DNA of 59,917 nucleotides. Source: Cyanobacteria bacterium RYN_339 (GTDB taxonomy: Bacteria; Cyanobacteriota; Sericytochromatia; S15B-MN24; JAQBPE01). The stretch covers positions 1 to 59,917 of the forward strand of contig JAQBPE010000059.1 of assembly GCA_028287685.1 (NCBI GenBank). Direction: 5' to 3'. Below the pieces are notes generated by a model. It was not told the DNA's origin and made no database searches. It worked only from the letters and a program-made list of their open reading frames with translations. The number at the start of each line of letters is the position of its first letter. Within the stretch, counting starts at the first letter, position 1. This document shows, piece by piece, positions 7,217 to 16,015 of the stretch. A program made the translations under genes and the position numbers.

Positions 7217-9766
7217 GTGCGCCGTCCGTTGACCATCTGCCTCGCGGCCGCGCTGCTGGCCAGCTGCCAGGCCAAGCAACCCACCGCGGCAGGTCCCAAG
7301 TCGGCGGGTGCGAAGCCGGCGGCTGCCGGCAGCCAGGACCCGGCGAGGACCGCCGCGCCCCCTGCCCTGCTCCAGGCGCCGGCCTCGGGCACGGTCGTGC
7401 TGGCGGGGCAGGTGGCGATCGACGCCGGCTACGCCGCCACTCATGCCAAGGCAACCGTCCAAGACATCGGCGGCACCCAGGTCTTGGGCATCGACGGCAT
7501 CATTTCCGACAACGGGGGCGGGGTGGTCTCCAACAACGGCGGCTCCTTGGTCAACGCGGCGGGTCAGATCATCGCTAACAACGGCGGCAACGTCATCGTC
7601 CCGGCAGCGTTGGCAGGCACGGACGGCGCCAGCTTGGTGGCGAAGGACGGATCTTCCCTGATCGGTAACTACGGATTGCTGGCAACCGCAGGCACGTCCG
7701 CCGCGGAGCCCTTGCCGGCGGCCGGCATGTGGGTCAGCGTGGTGGATCTGCGCACCGGCCTGCCGGTCTCGTTGGGCACGGACGCCGCCGGGACCCCGGT
7801 CTATACGGTCTACAGCGATGCGACCGGCAAGTTCAAGTTGAACGTGCCCGCATCGCTGGCGGCAAACGCCCGCGTGGTGGCCCGCGTCCCGGGCAGCAAG
7901 GATCCGCGCCTGGCCCTGCACGTCATCATGCCGGCGCGCGAGGGTGGCCGAGTGGACGAGGCTTCGGCCGCCGTGACGGCGAACATCCGCCTGCTCATCG
8001 GCACCGCGCTCGCCAGCCTCACCAGCACGCCGCTCGCGCGCGTGGCCGCGGGCCTGCTGGACGCCCTGAGCAACGTCAATGCCGAGGGCGTGACCGGGCT
8101 GCTAACGGCCCAACTGGGCGCCTATAAGCAGGCCACGGAGGACGCCGGTGCGGCCAGATTGCCGCTCCACCGCCAACAGGAGATGGCGCTGCTAGCCACG
8201 GATGTCATGTTCGCGGACCTCGACCTGGCCAAGCTGCAGACCCCGGACGGCCGGCCGACCATCGCGGCCATGGCCGCGCTGCTAGCGAAGGCCAACGCGG
8301 CCGCCGCCGCGGCCGTGCCCGCGGGGCAAGACATCGAGACCTTCTTCGCCACCAAGCCCTACATCATCGCGGCCAACCAGCTGCGCAATCCCATCGATCG
8401 CTTCCGCATCCGGAAGCCGGGCGATATGGGCGACTTCGTGGTGCGCCAGTACCTCTCCCGCCCCACCACGGCCAGCTTCCAGAGCCTTGACCACGTCTTC
8501 TACGATCTGGCGCTCCCGGCCGGCACGGTCGAGGAAGCAAAGGCGGTGTCGATCAGCCTGGCCACAACCGTGGCCGCGCGTTACTTCTCGGGCACGGTCC
8601 AACTGGCGGACGGCTCCACCGTGCCCCTGGCCCAGCGCATGCAGGAGGTCGCCGCCGGGGCCGTGCCGGCGCTGGCCGCCGCCCCGGTGGAACCCGAGCC
8701 GACCGACGCCCCCGCCGCATCGCCCACGCCCGCCGTGCCGGCCTGGGAGGTGACCACCCTCGTCAAGGGCGACGGCACCACCGACGGCCCGGCTGCACAG
8801 GCTCGGCTGCATTTCCCCTGTGCCCTGGTGATGGTCCCTGGCCAGCAACCGGGCGTGATGTACTTCCTGGAACGGTATCCCATCCAGCTCCGCCGCATCC
8901 GCCTGGACGCGGCAGGCGAGGCGACGGTCGAGACCGTGGTGGCTGCAGGCGCTCCCTTGGGCGGCAAGTTGCAGACCATGAGCGCGCTGGCGGTGGCACC
9001 GGACGGCAGCCTGTACCTGTGCGGCCCCACCAGCGGGGTAGTCCAGCACCTGACGTTGAAGACTGACGGATCGGCGGACGCGCTCGCGGTGGTGGCCGGC
9101 AGCGAGGCGCTGGGCTACATGGACGGGCCCGGGGCCAAGGCCCGCTTCGAAGGGCCCACCTCCCTCACCCTCGAGCCGGGGGGCGACCTGCTGGTCGGGG
9201 ACTACCGAGGCGAGCGCATCCGGCGCATCGACCTGCACGGCGGCGCTTACACAACCACCACCATCGCCGGCACCGGCAGCGCCGAAGGCCACGAGGCGCA
9301 CCGCGCGTTGGAAGCCTCGTTCGGCTCGCCTACCGGGCTGAACCCGGGGCCGGGCGGGACGTTGCTGTTCCAGTCCAATGGCATGATCTGGCGCATGGCA
9401 GCGCCGGTTGGCCCCGACGCCGAGGTACGCTTCGTGGCGGGCGGTGGCATGCAGGGCACGCCGAGCGGCTTCTGGAACCAGGCGTTCTTCTTCGCCAACG
9501 ACGTGATGGCGGCGGACGCGGCGGGCAACGTCTACGTGGCAGAACTGTCCTCCTTCCGCATCCAGCAAGTGACGCCGGGGGGCGACGTCCTGAGCATCGC
9601 CGGCGGCGGCCCGCTCGGCCTGGATGCCGGCAAGGGCAGCTTCGCCGACGGCGTGGGCGACGCCGCCCGGTTCAACTGGCCCGACGGCATCGCCGTGGGA
9701 GGCGACGGCACGGTCTGGGTGGCCGACACTTACAACCACGCCATCCGGCGCCTCAAACGCAAGTAA
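7217..9766 (+). CDS. Lipoprotein with NNGG repeats and C-terminal NHL propeller
   Basis: 849 residues. A lipobox (L-A-S-C17) is followed by a low-complexity linker. At about residues 90-150 there are short repeats of the form I-x-x-N-G-G (SDNGGG, SNNGGS, ANNGGN) spaced roughly 10 residues apart, which could form a small beta-roll. The middle (about 250-430) is Ala-rich and helical. The C-terminal ~340 residues contain NHL-type blades (G-x-A-x-F-x-x-P-x-G-L, D-x-x-N-x-x-I-R-R), ending with VWVADTYNHAIRRLK. GTG at 7217 is preceded by GAGGAGG. A paralog with the same architecture is at 54053-56353. Probably a surface binding protein; ligand unknown. Confidence 0.7.
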   Translation: MRRPLTICLAAALLASCQAKQPTAAGPKSAGAKPAAAGSQDPARTAAPPALLQAPASGTVVLAGQVAIDAGYAATHAKATVQDIGGTQVLGIDGIISDNGGGVVSNNGGSLVNAAGQIIANNGGNVIVPAALAGTDGASLVAKDGSSLIGNYGLLATAGTSAAEPLPAAGMWVSVVDLRTGLPVSLGTDAAGTPVYTVYSDATGKFKLNVPASLAANARVVARVPGSKDPRLALHVIMPAREGGRVDEASAAVTANIRLLIGTALASLTSTPLARVAAGLLDALSNVNAEGVTGLLTAQLGAYKQATEDAGAARLPLHRQQEMALLATDVMFADLDLAKLQTPDGRPTIAAMAALLAKANAAAAAAVPAGQDIETFFATKPYIIAANQLRNPIDRFRIRKPGDMGDFVVRQYLSRPTTASFQSLDHVFYDLALPAGTVEEAKAVSISLATTVAARYFSGTVQLADGSTVPLAQRMQEVAAGAVPALAAAPVEPEPTDAPAASPTPAVPAWEVTTLVKGDGTTDGPAAQARLHFPCALVMVPGQQPGVMYFLERYPIQLRRIRLDAAGEATVETVVAAGAPLGGKLQTMSALAVAPDGSLYLCGPTSGVVQHLTLKTDGSADALAVVAGSEALGYMDGPGAKARFEGPTSLTLEPGGDLLVGDYRGERIRRIDLHGGAYTTTTIAGTGSAEGHEAHRALEASFGSPTGLNPGPGGTLLFQSNGMIWRMAAPVGPDAEVRFVAGGGMQGTPSGFWNQAFFFANDVMAADAAGNVYVAELSSFRIQQVTPGGDVLSIAGGGPLGLDAGKGSFADGVGDAARFNWPDGIAVGGDGTVWVADTYNHAIRRLKRK

Positions 9767-9809
9767 CCAAGGGGAACATCCGATCGCCGGCGCCCGTCGT
9801 ATACATGGG

Positions 9810-9815
9810 TATAAT
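9810..9815 (+). promoter_or_regulatory. Possible -10 box (TATAAT) for the propeptide/protease pair
   Basis: A perfect TATAAT lies 10 bases before the ATG at 9826, in the context GGGTATAATG. The same ten bases occur at 11995-12004 before the lipoprotein gene at 12047. No good -35 is visible. If used, the transcript would have a leader of only a few bases. Confidence 0.4.
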
Positions 9816-9825
9816 GAGGGCGAAT

Positions 9826-10644
9826 ATGTCTTTCCAAACCCGTTGCGCCTGGCTCCTCGCCGCGCCCCTCCTGGGGCTGGGGTGGGCGGGCGGTGCGGTG
9901 GCCCAAGACGCCGAGAGCGTCGCCGTCACCTTCAAGGAGCCCGTGGGCACGCGCTTCGTGGACGTCATCAACACGGTGATGGGCACCACCACCGTCAAGA
10001 AACAAGACGAGACCCACTACACCTTCCACGTGGGCCCGGGCGGCAACCAGAACGACTTCGCGCTGTTCTTCGCCCACCTGCCGTACGTCAAGGCCGTCGC
10101 GCCGGCCCCCAAGCTGTCCGGCGCCGAGCAAAAGGCCCCCGACGTGATCGTGCGTATCGGGCCAAAGCCCGGCTACGTGCCGGGCCAGTTGCTGGTCAAG
10201 TTCAAGCCCGGCGTCACGAAGGCCCAGATCGACGCCTTCAACCAGGGCCTCGGCAGCTCCACCAAGGAGCAAATCGAGGGCATTGACGTTTGGCTGTTAC
10301 AATTGCCTGCTAGCCTGTCCGTGGACGAAGCCAGGAAGCGTTACGGCGCGAGCGACCTGGTGGCCTACGCCGAACCGAACCGGGTGATGAGCTTGCCCCG
10401 CACCGAACCAGACGTCTATCTCTCTCCGGATCGCCTGCTCGGCGACCATGTGCTCGTGCGCTTCCGCACCGGCGGGCCCACGATGGATCTGGTAAACCAG
10501 GTCTATGGAACCCGCACCATCGAGGAAGCGGGCCAGGATCGCTACCGCGTCAGCTTACCGGCTGGGACGAACGCCCTGGTGGCCCAGCACGTATTCCGCA
10601 TCTGTCCCTTCGTCATGCAAGTGGAGCCCTCGTACGGAAGATGA
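9826..10644 (+). CDS. Exported propeptide-only protein with three subtilase-prodomain-like repeats
   Basis: A 272-residue protein with a signal peptide (cleavage near A-V-A-Q) and no protease domain. Three related segments follow: about 25-85 (VAVTFKEPVG..), 115-185 (YVPGQLLVKFKPGVTKAQID... then YAEPNRV) and 200-265 (HVLVRFRTGG..). The middle one is a good match to the N-terminal prodomain of fervidolysin-like subtilases, ending in the typical A-E-P-N. Its stop overlaps the start of the subtilase gene by four bases (ATGA), so the two are translationally coupled. Inferred role: folding helper or inhibitor of that protease acting in trans. The upstream ATG at 9805 is less likely because it lies within the probable promoter. 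Confidence 0.65.
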   Translation: MSFQTRCAWLLAAPLLGLGWAGGAVAQDAESVAVTFKEPVGTRFVDVINTVMGTTTVKKQDETHYTFHVGPGGNQNDFALFFAHLPYVKAVAPAPKLSGAEQKAPDVIVRIGPKPGYVPGQLLVKFKPGVTKAQIDAFNQGLGSSTKEQIEGIDVWLLQLPASLSVDEARKRYGASDLVAYAEPNRVMSLPRTEPDVYLSPDRLLGDHVLVRFRTGGPTMDLVNQVYGTRTIEEAGQDRYRVSLPAGTNALVAQHVFRICPFVMQVEPSYGR

Positions 10645-11978
10645 AACTCGCCGCCCCCTTCCTTGTCGCCCTGCTGGCCACGGCCTGCCAAACGGCCTTG
10701 CCGGTGGCCACCGTGCCCTCCGCTGCCGCAGATGGGGGGATGGTGGTGCGCTACCTGCCGGGCACCCCGGCGGCCGCGCGCGACGCCATCCGGCTGGCCC
10801 ACAACGTGGGCGCCACGCAGGCCATTGGCCTGGACGCGGAGCGTTGGACGCTGGCATCGGCGGAGGCCGCGGGCCTCGCCATCTCGGACCTCGCCCATGA
10901 CCAGCGGGTGAGGTTCGCCCAGCCCAACTTCCACCGCAGCCTCAACTACGACCACAGCGAGGCCGCGCCGCCCTTCCCCACCTTCTCGCTGCAACAAGCC
11001 GGCCTCACTAACGACCCGGACATCGGCCTGCAGTGGCACCTCAAGCGCGCGCGCTTCACGGACGCCTGGGCCACCACCACCGGCAAGGGCGTGATCGTGG
11101 CCGTGATCGACTCCGGCTGCGACCCCAACCACCCGGACCTGAAGGCCAACCTCCTGCCGCTGATCGACGAGGTCGTGGCCATGAACAACCACGACCTGTT
11201 CTCCACCTCCGCCGGCCCCGAGAACTTCGACAACCGCGACGGCCACGGCCATGGCACGCACGTCTGCGGCATCGTCGGCGCGGTGCGCGGCAATGGCATC
11301 GGCGTGTCCGGCGCCGCCCCCGACGTGAAGATCCTGCCGGTCAAGGTCACGACGTCCAGTGGCGACGCGGACGATGCCACGATCTCCAAGGGCATCCTCG
11401 ACGCGGTCGACAACGGCGCCCAGGTGATCAACCTCTCCATCGGCGGCCCGGAGCCCAGCCCGATCCTGCTCGACGCCCTCAACTACGCCTTCAACAAGAA
11501 CGTGGTGGTGGTGATCGCCTCGGGCAACGACAGCCGCGAGGTGAACTACCCCGCCGCTTACAACGGCGTGATCTCCGTCGGCGCGATCACGGACAAGGAC
11601 AAGGTGGCGAGCTACTCCAGCCACGGCCAGAACCTCGTGATCGTGGCCCCGGGCGGCGGCGCCCCCGGCCATGGCGAGGGCGAGCCGATCTACTCCACCA
11701 CGCCCACCTACCAGTGCTACATCTCGATCGCGGAGCGCAAGACCACCAACTACGGCAAGCTGGCCGGCACCTCGATGGCCGCCCCGCAAGTTACGGCCGC
11801 CGCGGCCCTCATGCTCAGCGTCGAGCCCGGCCTCACGCCGGCGCAGATGCGTACGCGCCTGGCGGCGGGCGCCCAGGACCTCGGCGATCCGGGCTTCGAC
11901 GAGTACTACGGCTACGGGGAGTTGGACATGGCCAAGGCGATCGCCATCGGCCGAGATGACGGGCGCGCCAGCAAGTAG
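10641..11978 (+). CDS. Subtilisin-family (S8) serine protease, lipoprotein
   Basis: 445 residues: lipobox (A-T-A-C16), a short degenerate prodomain (about 33-100, ending A-Q-P-N), then the S8 catalytic domain. Triad: Asp157 in VAVIDSG, His204 in GHGHGTHVCG, Ser in GTSMAAPQV near residue 378; the oxyanion Asn is in ASGND. The enzyme should act outside the cytoplasmic membrane, anchored by lipid. It overlaps the preceding propeptide-only gene (ATGA) and is followed 70 bases later by another lipoprotein gene. A weak own prodomain combined with a separate three-repeat prodomain protein suggests unusual control of maturation or activity. Confidence 0.9.
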   Translation: MKLAAPFLVALLATACQTALPVATVPSAAADGGMVVRYLPGTPAAARDAIRLAHNVGATQAIGLDAERWTLASAEAAGLAISDLAHDQRVRFAQPNFHRSLNYDHSEAAPPFPTFSLQQAGLTNDPDIGLQWHLKRARFTDAWATTTGKGVIVAVIDSGCDPNHPDLKANLLPLIDEVVAMNNHDLFSTSAGPENFDNRDGHGHGTHVCGIVGAVRGNGIGVSGAAPDVKILPVKVTTSSGDADDATISKGILDAVDNGAQVINLSIGGPEPSPILLDALNYAFNKNVVVVIASGNDSREVNYPAAYNGVISVGAITDKDKVASYSSHGQNLVIVAPGGGAPGHGEGEPIYSTTPTYQCYISIAERKTTNYGKLAGTSMAAPQVTAAAALMLSVEPGLTPAQMRTRLAAGAQDLGDPGFDEYYGYGELDMAKAIAIGRDDGRASK

Positions 11979-12046
11979 GCAAGGGCGCACGCGGGGGTAT
12001 AATGACCGAGACGAACAACCGTAACCCTTCGCAAAGCAGGTCCTGC

Positions 12047-13411
12047 TTGAGTTTCCGGGTTTTTAATGCCTTTCGCCACGCTGGCGTGCCCCTCCTGCTG
12101 GGAGGCCTCGCCGCGTCGTCGCTGGGATGCTGGCTCCCCAACCCGATCAATCCGTCGATCGTGCCGACTTACCCCAGCATCATCAAGTCGCCTTCCACCA
12201 TCCCGCCGTCGGTCACGCCCTCGCCCGGCAGCGGCCAGTACAGCGACCCCGGCATCGAGATCTTGGGCGGCTCGCTGACCACCACCATCACGGACGCCAA
12301 CGGTGCCAAGCTCAAGGGTGCCTGGGTCCGCCTCTACGGCCTGACCATGGCCACCACCACCGTGGACAGCAGCGGCCAGGGCGTGCTCGGCCCGCTCGCA
12401 GTGGGCACGGGCTACCGCGCGATCGTGGGCGCCGATGGCTACGCCACCGTCCAGTTGGACCAGATCGAGATCAAGAAGCGGGGCGACACGCCGCGCAGCG
12501 CCTCGCTGAGCCCAGAGGCCGTGCTGTCCGGCCACGTGATGGCGGGCGGCGGGGGCGTGGAGGGCGCGGTGGTCTCCGACGGCCTCAACAGCGCCACCAC
12601 CGATTCCGCCGGCGCCTTCGAGCTGCACGGCGTCACCGGCGGCCAGGTCACGCTGACCGCGGCCAAGACGCGCTTCCAGACCGCCACGCGCGCCGTGACC
12701 GTGAGCGGCAAGGGCGCCGGCAACCTGGACCTCACGCTGGCCGCGGCCACCCCCGTCGTGTACTTCGACACCAGCGTGGCGCCCGGCGTCGATCTCGCCA
12801 AGCTGCAGGGCATGCGCACGCAGCTGACGGCCGCCGGTTGGGAGGTCGTCGCCCAGCCCCCCACCCGCGAGGGCGTGTGGGTGCTGGTCAGCCCCTCCGT
12901 CGATATCCCGAACGCACTGGCCGAGCGCATCACCAGCTTCGTGGCCCAGGGCGGCAAGCTGATCATCTTCGGCGAGTGGGGCGGCTACGGCCACTTCCGC
13001 AACCCCAGCACCAACAGCCTGGCGCATGCCGTCGGCCTGCACTTCAACCCGGACTTGGTGCGCGATCCGGGCAACGGCGGCACGCCGGAGTGGCTGCACA
13101 TCACCAGCTTCCAGACGGCCGCCCCCGCGATGCGAGGCATCAGCGGGCTCAAGCTCTACGAGAGCTGCTCGCTCTTCGGCCTGCCGCCGATGACCAAGTG
13201 GGCCCAGACCAGTTCCACGGGTTATAGGGTACAAGACAATGCGGTCGCGGGCGCGCAGCCGGTGGTTATGGCGGGCCCGTACAAAGGCGGCAAGGCGGTC
13301 GCCATCGCAGACGCCAGCGGCTTCTCCGACGACGACACCGACGGCAATGGCACGCCGAACCTCAAGGAAGCCAACAACTCCGAGCTGATCGGCCAGCTCT
13401 TCAACTGGTGA
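12047..13411 (+). CDS. Lipoprotein with carboxypeptidase-regulatory-like domains
   Basis: The frame is open from ATG 12002, but a TATAAT box (11998-12003) overlaps that ATG, and the TTG at 12047 gives a better signal peptide (28 residues to S-L-G-C), so I place the start there. After a Pro/Ser linker come two beta-sandwich segments like CarboxypepD_reg domains (TTITDANGAKLKGAWVRL and MAGGGGVEGAVVSDG). The C-terminal half (about 240-455) contains VAQGGKLIIFGEWGGYG and resembles DUF4350-like sensing domains. No catalytic motif is evident. It ends three bases before the receptor-kinase start, which suggests the same transcript. Function unknown; a surface binding role is inferred. Confidence 0.6.
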   Translation: MSFRVFNAFRHAGVPLLLGGLAASSLGCWLPNPINPSIVPTYPSIIKSPSTIPPSVTPSPGSGQYSDPGIEILGGSLTTTITDANGAKLKGAWVRLYGLTMATTTVDSSGQGVLGPLAVGTGYRAIVGADGYATVQLDQIEIKKRGDTPRSASLSPEAVLSGHVMAGGGGVEGAVVSDGLNSATTDSAGAFELHGVTGGQVTLTAAKTRFQTATRAVTVSGKGAGNLDLTLAAATPVVYFDTSVAPGVDLAKLQGMRTQLTAAGWEVVAQPPTREGVWVLVSPSVDIPNALAERITSFVAQGGKLIIFGEWGGYGHFRNPSTNSLAHAVGLHFNPDLVRDPGNGGTPEWLHITSFQTAAPAMRGISGLKLYESCSLFGLPPMTKWAQTSSTGYRVQDNAVAGAQPVVMAGPYKGGKAVAIADASGFSDDDTDGNGTPNLKEANNSELIGQLFNW

Positions 13412-13415
13412 AGTG

Positions 13416-15998
13416 ATGGAAAACACGACAACCTCCATGAAATGCCCGGAGTGCCAGGCAGACAATTCGCTGACGAGCAAGTTCTGCGGCAGCTGCGGGC
13501 ATTCCTTCAAGGGCGACCCCACCACCCTCTTGGGGCCCAGCAACACCACGCCCAGCACCGCCGCCGCCGCCTCCGTCGCGGCCCCGCCCGACGTCCAGGC
13601 GGCCAACGGCCTGTTGCCCGCCAACACGATCCTGCAAGACCGCTACCGCATCACCCAGCTGCTGGGCCAGGGCGGCATGGGCGCCGTTTACCTCGCGCAA
13701 GACACGCGCTTCTCCAGCAAGACGTGCGTCATCAAGGAGATGCTGGACCACTTCAACGACCCGGAGCAGCGCGCCCAGGCCACGGAGAGCTTCCACCGCG
13801 AGGCGGACATGCTCTCGCAGATGAAGCACGTGGGCATCCCCGAGGTCTTCGACCGCTTCACGGAGTCGAACCGCCACTACCTCGTGATGGAGTACATCAA
13901 CGGGACCGATCTCGAGCAGCGCCTGATCGACAACGGCGGCCCGTTCACGGAGAAGGAAGTCATCGCCTGGTGCATCCAGTGCTGTGACGTCTTGAGCTAC
14001 CTGCATCACCAGAAGCCGCCGATCATCTACCGGGACATGAAGCCCGCCAACGTGATCACCACCAACTGGGGCAAGGTCTACCTGGTCGACTTCGGCATCG
14101 CCCGCTTCTTCAACCCCGTCTCGCGCGGCACCATGATCGGCACCCAGGGCTACGCCCCGCCCGAGCAGTACCGGGGCCAGGTGGAGCCACGTTCCGACCT
14201 GTACGCGCTGGGCGCGACCATGCACTACTTGCTGACGGGCCGCGACCCCCAGAACGAGCCGCCTTTCAGCTTCCCGCCCGCCAAGGCGCTCAACCCGGAC
14301 ATCTCCGACGAGATGGAGATGGTGATCCTCAAGGCGCTGGACCCGGAGGTGGAGAACCGCTTCGCCTCGGCGGACGCCATGCTGGGCCAGTTGATGGTGC
14401 TCGGCGGCGACGATACGGACGTGATCCGCGAGTGCCCGCATTGCGGCCACAAGAGCTCCGTCACGCGCCAGTTCTGCCCGAACTGCAAGCAGTACATCTC
14501 CAAGAAGGCCCATGTCCTCAACCCCGGCTCCGGCCATTTGGTAACCGACGCCGCGGGCATGCACCAGAACCGCCCCAGCACGCCCACCGCGACGCTGGAA
14601 GGCGGCAACAAGGCCGCTACCTCCACCAACATGGCCTTGCCCACCGGCAAGACGGAGTTCCAGCTGATGTCGGTCAAGCCGGCCGTGTTGGGCACCGCCG
14701 CTGCCGCGGTGCTGCTGATCGTGGGCCTGGTGGCCTACGCCAAGTTGGCGCCGCAACAGGGCCCGGGCGTGAGCCGAGGCGAGTCGATCCTCACGGCCGC
14801 CTACGCCGAGAAACAGGAAGGCGTGAACGCGTTCCGCGCCCAGCAGTGGGACAAGGCCTACGCCGCGTTCATCAAGGCCTCGGAGAAGCACCCCTCCGAC
14901 CCGGAGGCGCGCATCTACTTGGAGAACACCGCGGCCATGATGAGCAAGGAGCCGCACTACACGCTGGCCCTGGCCGGCCCGTTCTCCGGCAAGTTCCGCG
15001 CCAAGGGCGAGGCGGAGCTGCAAGGCGCCGCCTTCGCGCAGGGCCTCTTCAACAACAAGGCCCACCAGCAGCGCCTGATGCTGCTCCTGGCGGACGACCG
15101 CTCCGATCCCGAAGGCGCCCTGGAAGTCTCGCGCCGCCTGGCGGACGAGTCCAGCCTGGTGGGCGTGGTCGGGCACCTGGAGTCTGCCTCCACCCGCGCG
15201 GCCTTGCCCATCTACAACCTGGCCGGGCTGCCCGTCATCTCGCCCACCTCCACCAGCGTGGAGCTGAACGACACCTCGCCCACCTTCTTCCGCCTGAGCC
15301 CCAACGACGGCCTGCAAGGCAAGGCGTTGGCGCGCTACGTGGTCAAGACCATGGGCGCGAACCAGGTCTCCGTCGTGATGCCTGACTCGAACCCCTACAT
15401 CCAGGGCCTGGGCCAGAACTTCATCAAGGAAGCCCAGGCGGAAGACGCCCGCGTGAACCAGGCCATCGTGCCGGCGAGCGTGGACTGGAACGAGGTGGTG
15501 ACCGGCTTGAAGAAGCAGGCCCCCAAGGCCGTGTTCCTGGCGGGATCGCACCTGGACGCCCTGGGCTTGGCGAAGGCCATGCACGCGGGTGGCCTGGCCG
15601 TGCCCCTGGTGGGCGGTGACAGCCTGTACCTCACGGAGCTGCTCGAAAAGGGCGGCAACGACGTGGAGGGGCTGATCTGCAGCACCTACTACCACTCCGG
15701 GTTGGAGAACGAGAAGGTCACGCACTTCGAGGAGACGTTCCGCGGCAAGTTCGGGCAGGAGCCCAACAGCCGCGCGGCGCTCACCTACGAGGCGCTCGAC
15801 CTCTTCCGCCAGGCGGCGGAGGTGGTCAAGCCCGATCGCGAGCAACTGGCCCACTACATCAAGAGCCGCGGCGAGGAGGGCTTCCTGGGCCTGACCGGCA
15901 TCGCCAAATTCGATAAGGAGGGCAACGTGCGCCGCCCCATGTACCTCATGAAAGTGCAGAACGGCCACTTCGTCCCCCTGACCACGGTAGACCTGTAA
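13416..15998 (+). CDS. Receptor Ser/Thr kinase with periplasmic-binding sensor
   Basis: 860 residues in clear modules. A zinc ribbon at the N-terminus (C-x-x-C at 10-13 and 24-27); a Hanks-type kinase domain at about 76-330 with glycine loop GQGGMGAVY, Lys107, YRDMKPAN (Asp207) and DFG (225-227); a second zinc ribbon at 340-357; one membrane segment at 423-444; then about 400 extracellular residues resembling the type 1 periplasmic-binding fold of branched-chain amino acid receptors (GVVGHLESASTRAALPIYN, SVVMPDSNPYIQGLG). All kinase catalytic residues are present. Fusion of an STPK to such a sensor C-terminal of the membrane is uncommon. Neighbours are a pseudokinase-PP2C and an FHA protein, so the set looks like a writer, eraser and reader. 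GTG at 13413 is an alternative start. Confidence 0.9.
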   Translation: MENTTTSMKCPECQADNSLTSKFCGSCGHSFKGDPTTLLGPSNTTPSTAAAASVAAPPDVQAANGLLPANTILQDRYRITQLLGQGGMGAVYLAQDTRFSSKTCVIKEMLDHFNDPEQRAQATESFHREADMLSQMKHVGIPEVFDRFTESNRHYLVMEYINGTDLEQRLIDNGGPFTEKEVIAWCIQCCDVLSYLHHQKPPIIYRDMKPANVITTNWGKVYLVDFGIARFFNPVSRGTMIGTQGYAPPEQYRGQVEPRSDLYALGATMHYLLTGRDPQNEPPFSFPPAKALNPDISDEMEMVILKALDPEVENRFASADAMLGQLMVLGGDDTDVIRECPHCGHKSSVTRQFCPNCKQYISKKAHVLNPGSGHLVTDAAGMHQNRPSTPTATLEGGNKAATSTNMALPTGKTEFQLMSVKPAVLGTAAAAVLLIVGLVAYAKLAPQQGPGVSRGESILTAAYAEKQEGVNAFRAQQWDKAYAAFIKASEKHPSDPEARIYLENTAAMMSKEPHYTLALAGPFSGKFRAKGEAELQGAAFAQGLFNNKAHQQRLMLLLADDRSDPEGALEVSRRLADESSLVGVVGHLESASTRAALPIYNLAGLPVISPTSTSVELNDTSPTFFRLSPNDGLQGKALARYVVKTMGANQVSVVMPDSNPYIQGLGQNFIKEAQAEDARVNQAIVPASVDWNEVVTGLKKQAPKAVFLAGSHLDALGLAKAMHAGGLAVPLVGGDSLYLTELLEKGGNDVEGLICSTYYHSGLENEKVTHFEETFRGKFGQEPNSRAALTYEALDLFRQAAEVVKPDREQLAHYIKSRGEEGFLGLTGIAKFDKEGNVRRPMYLMKVQNGHFVPLTTVDL

Positions 15999-16015
15999 AC
16001 AAAAAGGAGCCCCCG

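Noticed and set aside
12002-12046. ATG 12002 as start of the lipoprotein gene
   Set aside because: It overlaps a TATAAT box and gives an overlong signal region; TTG 12047 gives a normal lipoprotein signal.
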